Shown: positions 1 through 13,100 of the stretch, piece by piece
Layout: each line of letters begins with the position of its first letter
How positions within the stretch are numbered: position 1 is the first letter of the stretch
From: Lagopus muta
Taxonomy: Eukaryota; Chordata; Aves; Galliformes; Phasianidae
DNA length: 64,000 nucleotides
Direction of reading: 5' to 3'
NCBI RefSeq assembly: GCF_023343835.1
Contig: NC_064440.1
Location: 29,767,537 to 29,831,536 of the forward strand
Notes under the pieces: model-generated
The model's input: only the letters and a program-made list of their open reading frames with translations
Told to the model about the DNA's origin: nothing
The model's database searches: none
Program-made: the position numbers and the translations under genes

Positions 1-14
1 TAAAGTATACATAC

Positions 15-68
15 AGAAGGGCCAGGTTGTCCCGGTTCTCCAGGGGGACCTTGGTATCCATTAGAGCC
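15..68 (-). CDS. COL3A1: COL3A1 coding exon 7: helix exon of 54 bp
   Basis: This exon encodes [18 protein letters not shown] (194-211). Its 54-nt length is the unit exon of fibrillar collagen helices, six Gly-X-Y triplets starting with an intact Gly codon. The acceptor is GCATTATAG and the donor GTATGT lies at 9-14, so the exon is complete. The gene continues beyond the left edge. Confidence 0.95.
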
Positions 69-2430
69 CTATAATGCAGCAAAAGGCAGTTAATACATGA
101 ACAATTCCATACACTGTGCTATGGTGCTACTGTATTTTATGACGATCTCATAACCAATCAGAATACGCCTCTATGAAAACAGAATTAAAACTACATCTCT
201 AAAACCTCAAACCCTTTGTGTGTTCACTGAGCACACACTCAGATTTCTATTTCCCTTTATCTCCTGTGACATTTCTGTGGGAACAAACATTTGGGAATTC
301 TGCAATGGCTCATAGGCAGCGATATATTTTAAGGGCAAAATCCAGCCCTGGGGACAACACCCCACAGAACTGCTGTAAACCCAGGGCACTCATGGACTTC
401 AGCACAGTATAAAACCCTCAGCTACTGAGTCTCTCCACTGAGATGGTAGAGCCCCCAAAATAAGAAGTGACATCTATCTGTAAAATTCTTCAGCTTAGTG
501 TCTTAACAGTCAAAATTCTATCTAGTATTTCTGACAGAAAAAAGGATAGGCTCAGATAAAAAAGTCAGATATTTATGAAAACATTAATATTACTTACAGG
601 GGGACCTGCATGACCAGGCGGACCAGGTGGGCCACTGGGGCCAGGGGGTCCTGGAAAGCCACTCTATATAGCAGATTAAAAAACAGTCATTATATCAGTG
701 TAATACAGATAGAAAGCTTAGTGCAGCTGCAATATCACCAACAACTATGAAATAAATTTTTACATATGAATGATTATTAGTACCGAGAAAAATCCACTGT
801 GACGTGCACCTGGTGCAGTAAGCGAACTCAGTTTAAGATGCTAGGACTTAATGAATTAAGGTTCTTGTCGTTTGTCAACAAAGCATGTACTTCTGCCATT
901 GGGTTCTTTCCTGAACACAACAGTGTGAAGTCATGAAGCATACATGCTACCTGGACTAATCAAAGGACTCAGAGGAAGAAATTTCTGTATACATAAAGAA
1001 TAACTAAAATCAGTAGTACTGTTCCTCATTTAATGGGTAAAAAATGAATTGAGTAAAAAAGCAAGGAAAATAAAAATTTGAGAAAAATGTTAATTTTTCT
1101 ACCTTTAGCAGTAACAACTACAGCAGCATTTGAAATTGCAAACAGAAAAACTGGAAAATTATCACAGTGGTTTACTGCAGCTATTAGTGGTTCTTTAATT
1201 AAAAAAAAAAACAAAAAAACTTTTACTAAATTTAATTTTTTAATATTTGATAGAGCCGAAGAAAATGAATTACAGGAATTACATGAGAAACTGCTGTTAT
1301 ACAGCAATATATGCTACAATTTAATGTAGTACACAGCATGTTTTGCAGAATATTATTAAGTGGTGTCAGAAAAGGTCATGTAATACAGATGTTTTGGGAA
1401 ATTTGTTTTCGTAATACAAGATTAACGGTATAGTTCTAGCACAGCAGTATATATAATAGAGTATATTACTATACTGGACATATATGACTTAATGTTCTTT
1501 CACTGATTGTCTTTTGTCTAAAGATGAGAATCACTAATAGCTGCTATTTTCTAAGTCAAAAAGTGTACCAAGTGGCAGAGTAGTCAGTGTAGACTGGGTT
1601 GCTGTCAGTATAAGAATACAATGGGCAGTCCCTCTTTTAACTGCTGCAAAACTTTTAGCACAAACTAAGGCTGGATTCAACATGGACTGGAATCATGAAC
1701 TCAGCAGGTGCATTCTACTGGTCAGACATCTGCCTACAAACAAACAGATGTTATACTTTTTCAGGGTACACACTGGAGAGATAAACTCGATATTAGGAAT
1801 GGCATTTGCTCACTACCAGTGTCTCCAGACTGCGAATAAACGACTGGATTTTCATTAGGATGTGTACTAAGGTAAAGGGTCAAAACAGTACATGGCAGTT
1901 ATACGAGCAAATACAGAGAAACAGAAGTGTAAAATACAAAAATCAGTCCACATGCAGTAGAAGGACACTGGAAAGACAGGAACGGAGATGTGTGACTGAG
2001 AAAAAACCAGGCACCGTATTGACAGAAGTCAATACTACAGCTGTTGTTTTTAATTTTATTATGCTTCCAGATTATTTCAGTTTGGATATTACAGTTAACA
2101 AGAAGAATCTATGTAATGTTAATGATAAATGTTGCTTAGTTTCAGTGACTTCAGTCACACCTGCCTAGCACTGCTCTGCTACTGAATTTGCAGTCATATA
2201 TTGCATGATCACAAAAATACAGAATTGAGGGTGTTGGAAGACAGGTATCATTGAGTCCAATCTCTCCTAAAGCAGGTTTCCAACAGTAGGTAACACAGAT
2301 GGATTTTCATTACGTCCAGAGAAGGGGAATCTACAGCCTCTCTGGGCAACCTAGTCCAGTTCTCTATCACCTTCACTGTCACCCTCACGTATACTGCATG
2401 ATACAATATAAAAGAACAGGTGACAAATAT

Positions 2431-2478
<48 letters not shown>

Positions 2479-4051
2479 CCCTCTGGCTGAAAATACTCTA
2501 GCATGACCAATTAAGTAAATATTTGATTGCATTTATGAATTTAACTTAAATCAAAACAAGATGTCACTAAGCTTCTTGAGGAAAAATACCCTTTTAGAGA
2601 GAAGTAACTATGTTTGTTAACTGAAAGGTAACCCTCTTATCAGCCTGGTTCAGCACACCCCATATGAAGACCATAAGTTACCAAAAGTAGATGATATGAT
2701 AAGCTGTAGGAAAAACTGTAATGAGCTGAAAAAAAAAAATGAACAAACAAACAAATGCAAACACGAAAGACTTAATAGACCAGTGTATGAATGATCACAT
2801 TGGCAAATGAATGAGCTAAAAATAAACAGGTGAAATGAAAGGTATGAAAACAATGAACTACTGTCCAGGACAAACAGCTGCCAGAATTAAGCAACATTTA
2901 TTTCACTGGATGATCTGATGGAACCCTGAAAAACAATAAATTTGCTTGGGACTGTCTGGACACGTTGCAACACGTGGTACCAAACATGGCTATGCAGCAT
3001 GAGGTTAGAAATCAAAATTACTCTTAAATGAAGCAGCAGCTCACTCCAAAGAATAGCAATTAACTACATCCATCATATAACAGGTTGCCTGAATCAAGAA
3101 AGATACTTTCAGATGTCAGTATGATATCACTGCTGTAAGAATGCACCATGTCACTAGTGGTGAGTATCTAAAACTCCTAGCGTCCAAAAGAAAAGTCATG
3201 AGTTTCAACTTTTGCCATCTACTTTATGTTGGAAACAAAGCAACCCAAGCTTTAGCTCACTAAGAAAAAAAAAAGCTTTGAAAAGCTTGGGTCAGGCCTA
3301 GCAGGAAGGTACAGTACACAGTCAGAATAGCTGTGGGTAAAAAAATTCATAACCATAAAATGAGAATGTGATAAGCTTTGACTCCTGAGATGAAAGGAGA
3401 TTATAGCAGGGCTTTATTTACTTGTTATCAAGTTAATGTGAGTTTTGGAAATGCGAGCACATATGGAAAAATCAGACTGAGTAAAGACAAGATGCGGTTG
3501 AATTAATAAAGGAAGACTTAGCACAGTAGAAAAGGTTAAAATGCAGTGGAGATTGAGGAAAGCTGTCATGAGAAGAATACCAAGCAGATAAACAATGAGG
3601 ATACGCAGAGAAAAAAGATAAATGCTGGGCTAGCATAAGAAAATGAATCACAAAGACGTTAGAAAGCAGAAGGTGAGACAAGGAAAAAAAGAAAGAAACA
3701 AGGCAAAGAAAAAAAAACGACAATAGACAATCTATAACTACTTTCTAGAATCATAATGACAAGAAAACTGCACACATTACACTTGCAGGCAACAATTAAA
3801 TTTAAACTTAATTTGTTAAATTATAATCAGGATACACAGACATCCAAGGCATAATCTACAAGCAAGTTTTTTTGTGTTTTTTTTTTGTTTGTTTGTTTGT
3901 TTTTTTTTTTTTTCTAAATCACAGGACAGAAAAAAAAGTTGATCATCTTACAATGGCCTGGGGAGGATAACCCATGCCAACTGAGCCAGCCTTCACATCA
4001 TAGGAGTCATACTGTGGAGAGAAACTCTGTAAAAGAAATAGAGAAAAACAG

Positions 4052-4100
<49 letters not shown>

Positions 4101-7100
4101 GCAAGTGTATAACCAATGAATGTAAAGATCTTATAATTATGAAATAAGCAAGACAATTTGGCAAAGTTTGGCAAAGCATGATATAACAACAAAAAGACAA
4201 TGGATACAATGCTCAACCCACATCCTGGGCTCAATGCAAAACTCCAGAGAAGAGACCTCCAAAAGAGATCCTTTCCCACTGGCAGTCAGCTCTCAAAAGG
4301 CTCTAGGAGAGATGGAGCCAGGCTCCACCCCTTCCAGCAGCACAGGTGAATTACCTTCACCTGTGCTCCCATGGCTGACTCATTGCTCGCCTCAGGTGAT
4401 CAACCAGAGGTTCAGGCCGAGATTCAGCAGTTCTCATACAGCTACAAGTCAAGCATTTTCATATGTTTGTATGGTAAATGAATAGAATTAACTCATTTAT
4501 ATATATTATTTAGTATCATCCATAAGACTAGCCCAGCTAGTACCTTTTTTGGTCATGGAAACATCAGCTTCCTATGCTGTGAGCGTACACTGTTTGTCCT
4601 GACAACTGGGCATCACCTGAACCCCAAAACTGTCATTATCTCCTCTTTTCATTCTCCATTACCACTCTTCCACCTCTAACTCCCCTCACCCCCAATTTTT
4701 CTTTCTTGGACTTAGTTGTCTCCCAAGAAAGTTGATGAAATATTTTATTTTGCACAGTCCAACAGTCTATTATTAAAATATCTTTTACCTGTGGCTAAAT
4801 CATGAGTCATTTTAAGGCATTCTGTAGCAAAAAAATCTCTTGCCTGCATATAAGCCTATTCCTCTTTGAGTCTCAAAGAAATTTTTTTACCTCTTGACTG
4901 GGAATTTACACATCTCCAAAAATGAAATGTTACATATTTTTTTCGTAGAGCCATTTTCCATCTTTTTCTTTTCTTCCTTTCCACCTTTGATTAATTCATA
5001 AACAGCCCTCGCTTTTGAGGCCAGGCAGTACAGCCTCAATGCTTTGGACAATTTGTCTTAAAACCAATGAAGTTCAGTTGAAATTATGGGGAGAACACAC
5101 GTCTTGTAGGCCTTTGTGACAGCAGACAGCATCTCTGACATGCCCACTTACATAAAATACTAATGAATTTTACAATCAGTTTTTAAAGAAAAGCCTACGT
5201 AAGCCTTTTATTTGACGCTGATTTTGTTCCTCAGATGTTGGGGAACTTAGTTGAATAATATGGCATTAGTGCAGGTAAGCAGTTGAAAAGAAAAGAGTGA
5301 ATATAAGCAATGTTCTGGTCGATGATCCAAACCACCTCGGACCGAGCATTTCCACTGGCCTGGTGCAAGAAGGATCCTCTGCTACTGGTATCAGTCACTG
5401 CACTCGGTTTCAACACCACTGGAATGGGAAACTAGTTCAGTTAGATACTAGATACTGTCTCGTATCTGCATGTGCCAGGCCCAAAGTGCTGGCTCTCCTG
5501 TTGTGTTATTGTGATGTCCACTGAGAGTGGTTAGCTAACCACTTGTACATCTCTCCACTGCCCAGTCCTTACCACACAATTGCTTTCAGAATGAAAAAGG
5601 AAAATAAAAGGCATCTTTCCTTAGATTTTGGCTCACCTGTGAACAGGAAGAATATATGGAAGCTATGAAACTGTGGAAGCCTATATTCAAAAGGAACAAC
5701 TGTTTTATCATAAATTTGTAACAGTTTTGCACTTTGCATCTTGTAAAGCTGGCCTTGCTCGATTGCTTGGGAAACAATGAGCCCTCTTCTCTAAGTGCTA
5801 ACTGTGAATCAACAACTTAACAAATCCAGCTGCACAGGATCTGCAGTTTGAATTCCCCACGATGCAGCACAAACCACTTAGAGTACAACAAAGAACACTA
5901 CCACATTCTGAAAAAAGTTAAGATGAAGAAAATGTTTAATTCAATTAAAATACATTGCTGAGCACAGCTACCAAGGCTACTTGTGCCTAAAAATCATTCC
6001 CTTGAGGATGGATTTTTAGATATCCAAAGCTGAAACAATACTAAAATGTCTTCATGATTCAGCTAATGCTGGTAGTATTCATGCTACACCGGGGTCACAG
6101 GGTTTTGGGCCGTTACCCCACTAAGATCTGAGGAGTTCTTTTGCTATGTCTGCTGTTCAAAACAGAATTTAAGGTTTGGTGGGCCAAAAATAAAGAGGCA
6201 ACATAACAAATAGCAACCAAAATGGCACTCCTCTGCAAACAGAGGACCTGAGTTTCAGTTTAGTTGCCTGGGGATGTTTCCTTTTTAAACATGCACTGAG
6301 CAAAATAAAGAAAAGTGAGAGAGACCCCTTGTCTTTAAGCTTGAGGGAACATACTTTCTCCAGCACACTAATCAGATATTTCTGAGTCATTTAAGACCAT
6401 CATCAGGTATGGCACCAGATGTTTTTAAAAACAAGATAAAACTGAAATTTAACTGCACTTCAGCCAAGTCTCACAGGAAGAAAATAAACAAAAATCCCAA
6501 ACGCTGTTACTCAACTGAGTTTTTCAAAGGGACAAATTACAGACAGATGCCTCTGAAAGCATCATATGTGTGAAGGTACAATGAATAGGTTCTTCACTGT
6601 TCTGCAAATCACTCCCCTATGTATTTTTTAAAACAAAACCAAAGGGACAATACTGTGATTCACATGTTACAGGATGTCTCCTATTGCCAATTCACCATAA
6701 GCCTTGTGGGTGAAATGAAGCATCCAATGACACATTGCTATTAACTATATTGTGTGCGAAGTTTCTCCAGGACACATCCACCTTTCAGTCGTGGGCTCCT
6801 TGTAACACTGTGCTGATTTACCTGCCTCACGGTTTTCTGAGGACTGGAGAAGGCTGAAAGACACCCAAGATTTACTGCCACCCCACTCATTCTTTATTCA
6901 CCTCTGGAAATCATTGCCAGCCTAACAGAGCCTGGCTTTGGCTAAAGGTTGGATGTTGCTTCTGAGTAACAAAGTAGAAGCTGATCACAGTGATTACTTA
7001 CACCTCCGCTGATGCTGGGACATGACTGGCAGATACCAGGGGGACCGGGAGCTCCAGGACTCCCTGGCTGTCCTGGGGGCCCAGGGGCACCAGTTCTGCC

Positions 7101-10100
7101 TGGAGAACCAGGAGAGCCCTGCCGAGACACAAACATAGCAGATACAGACATTAAAGCTTGCCTCAGAGTGCAAGGCCACTGTGGGACAAACACTTCAATT
7201 CATAGCAAAGCACATGCAACTGGGGTGGGAAGCTTCCTCTATGAAGCATAACTACGTGCACACCTGATCATTCAAGAAAGAGACAGACAGTAGGCAAAAT
7301 TCACATGATGAAAAAATTACTAGCAGGTAGAGCCTTACTGCAACCTAAGTTTGATCAAGCACATTAGAAATATTAAACTAGTCAATTCCTGAATGTGAAA
7401 TTAATACTGCAAGTTGAATCCAGATTTTTTTTTATTGGGAAAAAATAAAACAATAACAAGTAATACAGTTTGAAGTAAGTTCTCTCTCTTTTTCTCCAAT
7501 CTGAATTATTTGTGTTGAAGCTAAAGAGATTACTTCAAAGTAACTTTAAGGCAGATTTGAAGACTATGCAGACGTCAAGTAAAACTGGGTATTTCAGCAG
7601 TCCGAATGGGATTTATAGCATTGTAAGAACTGCCTTTTATTTTGTTAGTTTTCTTGAGAAAAAAAAACAAACAACCCTTTACTTACTGGGTCTCCCTTGG
7701 GGCCTTGCGCATATGGAAGCTAGAAAAAAAAAGGAACGTTAATTAAATTAAGAAAGAAAGCCAAAATCAAACTGAAAACTGAATATATGTATATGAAACA
7801 AGATGAAAAGACATTTAAATATTGGAATATAGATTTATCAAACACATTTTGTTTACTCTTGCTCAGTAAGCCGAGGTTTTTCTGTTTGTTTGTTTGGGTT
7901 TTTTTGTCAGTCTTTCATCTACATTTTTATGGTGTATTCATTAAGTGTGTGCACGTGCTCCGGGTAAAAACCTGGCACTAATGAAATCAGCAGAGTTTTG
8001 CCACTGAATGCACTAAGTCTGCAAGGGACAGTTTTCTTATATTCCTGTCAATCCACTAAAAAGGCATGTTAATAAATGTAATGATGTAGCTATTTTTAAC
8101 TTTCTTTGAGACCTAATCTCCCGGATTACCTATTTTTTTTCAGTTAATGATTAATTTATAGATTAACATCTGGATTCTTAATTCATATTTTAGAACAGTT
8201 TTTTTTTTACTAATTCAGCTGATAGAGACAGCAAAGGATATTCAGCTGAATCTGCCTCTGATTTTTCAAGGTGGATTTTCCCTATCCATTACCCAAGGTC
8301 AGCAGGATAGCTTCCAGTGGGCTGACTAAACGCTCATAAAGTGAAGACTGAAGAAAGTAGCCCACGTGTTCTTTGTTATCAGGAATGACAGAACTGATTC
8401 AACAGGGTTTGAACCTGCTTGGGGATTTCAGTCCTGAAATAAAAAATCCTGGACTCCAGCAGCTGACCAGAAAGCAGGTCCTAGACTCAAGGGAGAGGAA
8501 GCTGTGCTTGAATGTCCATCACGCTTGTATGGACCACTCCTTTGCACCATTGCAACCCGCTCAGTGAAGTAGCTCAGGGAATTCTGGAAGATGTACAAAT
8601 GCACTACCATAATGCTAGCAGCACTAGGAGACAGGTTCGTATGTGACATTTCATGTTTAAAAAGATACACTATTTTTAGAACTGTAGTAGTGCATCTTCT
8701 GTCTCCCTCTTTTGCTTACACAATTCTTTCAGCCTCTTCTTTTTCTCTCACAAACACGTATGTCTCCCCTCTCTCCGACGCATGGACACAAATGCAGAAG
8801 ATGACTGTATGACAATCTGTATGTCTTATTCATGCTGAAAGTAGGAATACTGAAATAATGACAGATCATTCAGCCGAAACTTGGAAGCAATGCAAATCTC
8901 AGAAGTCTGTCCCAATGAAATACCCACATAAGAATCTTTATGAGTCTGTAGAAATAGATATGCTTCCACTTCTTTTTAATACTTTTTTTTTTGATCTCAT
9001 GGATCATAACAGCATGAAATGTTCAGTCGAGCTTTGAGTATTTCTACAAGGCAGACCTCTGTATAGCTAGCTTAAGCTAACAGTTTAGGCAGGAGAGCTG
9101 GCATGCACTAATTACAATGCATTCAGTCAAGCAATAATTCTGTAAAAGTAAATTTACTAAATGATAATATTGAATTGAGATGATAAGAAACGCAGGCTTG
9201 CACCATGCTGTGAAAAGTGTGTTGGCATTATATATACCTTGAGCACCATGTCAACAAACAAGCTGTTTCCTTTATTCTTATGCTTTGCCAAAAAAAGAAA
9301 AATTTAATAGCTGATCATCGCCTTCTGTCCCATTATTTTTATCTCTGCCTATTGGTGATGTAAAAGTGGGCTGAAGGACTTCATGCTTCTAGCTGTATGG
9401 TCCAAGGGACTAACAAGTATTTTATTATCTGGTACTACTCCTCTCCTGGAACACAGAAATAGTGAAGTATTCTTGAATTTACCAAAACAGAGAGAAAACA
9501 GAGTAAGTTCAGGCTGCTTTTCATATGTTTTGTTAAAATTTGCCCATTCTAAGTATTTGCCAGTAGTCAGAAAGTGACACACTCTTTATTTAAAAGAAAA
9601 TCAATCAAAGTTGGCAACACCCAAGTAATCATATTGAGAACTTACTTTTGTAGGCTGTGGTGTTGTCTGCGGGCAAACTGGACAGCATTCTCCGAAGGGG
9701 ATCTCTGGGTTGGGACAGTCTAACTCCTGGTCATCACAGATGATGTCATCACAGAGAACAGATCCAGAGTCGCACACACAGATTTGGCATGGCTCTGGTT
9801 TCCAAACATCCCTGTCAGCATATTCCTGCCCGAGATGGGTACATCCTCCTAGGGCTATTGGAAAGAAAGACAGTGTTCAGTATTATTTCAAGCGTGTTTT
9901 CTAAATCAAAGAGGCATAAGACGAAAGCTTTCAGATAGCCTGTTTTGTTTTCTTGTGCAATATAGTTTATCTGTGTGTGGTAAAAGGCTAAAAGCTCTTC
10001 ACGCACTGTGAGGATCTGTTACATTAATTGCAGAGTCTCTTCTGAATCTATGAATAGACATCAGCAGAAACCTCCTGGAGCTGAGCCAAAGCCTAATTAA

Positions 10101-13100
10101 ATCTGTAATAATCTTTCGAGTAATATCAGTGTCAGTGTTATTGTTATGTAATTAGCAACTGAATTGTCTGCTGCAGATAAAAAGCAAACGTTCCAAATCT
10201 CTCAGATGAGTGTATCACTGGCATCACTGTGCCAACATGAGCACTTACACAAGGATGCAGAATAAGGGGTCTGTCTAGCATGAGCTTTCATTGCTAGCAT
10301 CTTGCATCAATAGAGAGCATCAAGTGTTTTCGAAATGGTTTTTGAAAGCTGACATATGCAATAGATCTATAAGAACACTCACATTAATGGTTTGCCACAT
10401 ACTTGTCATCTGGACTGAATCACAGAATCACAGAATGCCCAGGTTGGAAGGGATCTCAAGGATCGTGAATCTCCAACCTCCCTGCCACATGCAGGGCCAC
10501 CAACCTCCATGTTTAATGCTAGACCAGGCTGCCCAGGGCCCCATCCAACCTGGCCTTGAATACCTCCAAGGACGGGGCATCCACAACCTCTCTGAGCAGC
10601 CTGTTCCAGTACCTCACTACTCTCTCTGTAGAGAGCTTCCCCCTGATGTCCAACCTAAATCTCCCCTCCCTCAACTTAAAACCATCACCCTTCGTCCTGC
10701 AAGGATGTTCCCTCAACTGCTCAAATGCCACAAGTCTTTGCATTTTTGGATCTGTAATATTAATGTCTTTGCAAATTCCTTTCAACAGCTGTTCTACTGA
10801 TCAAATCTGTTGTTATTAATTTGAAGAGATTGATGACAAGCAGCATTAAGCTGTGGGTTTGTATATTCTTAAAGAAACCAAATCCAGAAAGCCTCATCAT
10901 TTAATAATGCAATATAAAAATACACAAAGTTATCTAAGTTCCTTCTAAGTTCTGTACAAATATCAGAAGTCTCAGACTACAAATACAGGTATCAGTGAAT
11001 GCTTTGATAAGCAGAAATTCTTTTTGTGAATAATTCAAAATAACTTTGCAAACACAAAATGATGGAGCAATTGCTATTTGTGTATGTGTGTAAAGCTATG
11101 GCATTATAAAAAGTTGTCTCACTACATATAGTTCTTCAAAAAGAAAAAAAAATAAAAATGCCAGAACACATAAATCAGAGCTCTAACATTAAAATTACCT
11201 CTGGCTCCACATGAAAAATTCTGAATGCCATCAAGTTGTTGTAATGGAACAAGACAGAGTCCAAAACTATACTGCAGCCCACCAGCATTAGTTATGCAGC
11301 CCCTTCTCTCACATACAGCACCTTTCATTTTTCCACAACTGCTTTAGCACACTGGTCCAATTTTCTCTTTATTCTGTTTTTCTTTCTCTTTGCTTTTCTT
11401 GGACTCCATTTCTATACCCACACCCATGCTCTGTGGCAGGCATCCACTTCTACATGCTTCCTTGTTTCTCACGCTTTTTTTACTTCTCTTTTTCCCCATT
11501 TTATCTTCTCAGGTCCATAATATATAACCTCCCTTCTCATCTTCCCTTCATCCTCCTGTCAGGTACCTGAACAGTCTGCTTACTTTTCTGCCCTGTATTC
11601 AACTGAGATTATTTTCGGAGTCACATCATGCATCTGACTCAGCTCTTTTTCTTGGCCCCGTTGAACTGACTTTCCCCTTTGTGTCACCCATGAAGTTCTC
11701 CTCCTCCTCTTCCTCTGCTGAGCTTTCAGAGGAAGGCAATAGGGCAGACAACCAAGACCTCTTGGCTGGCTGAGAGGCGTACATCTGATTTCTTACACAC
11801 AGAGTCACGGCATCAGAAGACACTGCCTGGTAGCCACTGCATCCGATAAGTACAGCAATTATGTCACAGTAGAATCTTGACATCTTCAGTCTTTTAGGCT
11901 AGATTTAGTTTCAAAAAAATTGCTTGGTTTCCCAGCTGTCACCCTGCATAAACGTGTCAGTAGGTCTCGCGTAAATAAACCAATTATCTCCTTGATTAAT
12001 TGCCCATGTCTGTCTACTAAACACTTTCCCTTGTCTACAAAACCAGCAATTCCCTGTAGACATTTAGTGAAAAATAAACTTGACAATACTAAGGAGAAAT
12101 GCTTTCTGATAAACAAGAAAGCTGAAAAGTACTTGACAAATGAGAAGAGAGCATTATGAATGAAGTCTTCTCTATGGTCTAACAGCTCCTGAAAAAAAAT
12201 GAATTATAATGAACCAGAAGCAGAGTAAATCAGTGCATGAGTGAGTGACTCACTGTGTACAAGAAGACCCAGAAGGCACTGTACTGTATGAGGCTGAATA
12301 CATTCAAAGCTACTGGGGACCCTAGACCTTGCTGAGGAAGGAGGGAGCTGGATAGGTGTAGATCCACTCAGCAGACTCTATTTACCTCTGCAGGTTAAAA
12401 AGTCCTTCTCATTCACAAACATCACAAAAAAGGGAAGAGATCTATTTTGTTTAGTTTAGGATAAAATAAAATTTTGCACAGGATTGTTAAATAAAAATGC
12501 CATTACATATATCTAAAAAAACATAATGTTGTTATAGTGTGTGCATGTAACACACAATTAAATCACTAACCTAACTGTACAGGAGAATGGAAATAAAGCA
12601 AATTTCACTACTTTTGCAAGGCTGCCATTCAATTATTCTGCAGTAGATGGCATCGTTCAACAGGACAGAGAGGAAAAAAGCTTAAATCTGGATATAATGA
12701 CATTCACATTTGCCTCTAACTTTCTGGACGTTGTTAAATGAATTAAGAAATAAGCTAGCAGAGTTGCAATGAGAATCTTTGTGGCCTTTGGCAGAATAAA
12801 AGTATTAAATAGGTTTCCAAAGGAAACTTACATCTGGGAAGACTTAGTCTGTTCAAGACACCCCCTCTGAGCTCAGATGTAGATCTGTGTGTCAGCATAT
12901 TATGACATAATGCATTTTGCATCGCTCATAAAGATTAAACATTAGCTCCAAAATGCTTTGGAAAGCTGATTTGTGCTAAAGCACTGGCAAGCAACATATA
13001 GGAAGCAAGGCTGTAAAAAAAGATGACTTCCCTGCTTCCGGACTTGTGATAGAACAGTCGCATATTTGCCTTAACCAGATTTTCTGATGGATTCCTAAAC

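Larger units (their letters stand above)
664..3951 (-). other. COL3A1: COL3A1 intron 5
   Basis: A 3.3 kb phase 0 intron. It holds a truncated CR1 piece (about 2213-2385), an AC microsatellite (2439-2477), an 11-bp inverted repeat (3243-3253 with 3282-3292), a purine-rich stretch (about 3480-3720), and A-rich (about 1200-1220) and T/GTTT-rich (about 3867-3914) tracts. No coding signal apart from the flanking exons. Confidence 0.9.

Noticed and set aside
3943..4279. Minus-strand frames with long poly-Phe
   Set aside because: The Phe run is translation of the 45-nt T tract. Only the exon 5 part is real coding sequence.
7012..7251. Plus-strand open frame rich in Gly and Pro ([10 protein letters not shown] pattern)
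   Set aside because: It is the antisense reading of COL3A1 exon 4. Collagen GGN-CCN codons read as Gly/Pro on both strands. The minus-strand frame has splice sites and matches type III collagen.
10291..10800. 169-codon plus-strand frame
   Set aside because: Most of it is the reverse reading of the CR1 copy at 10418-10735, so the frame is repeat-derived.
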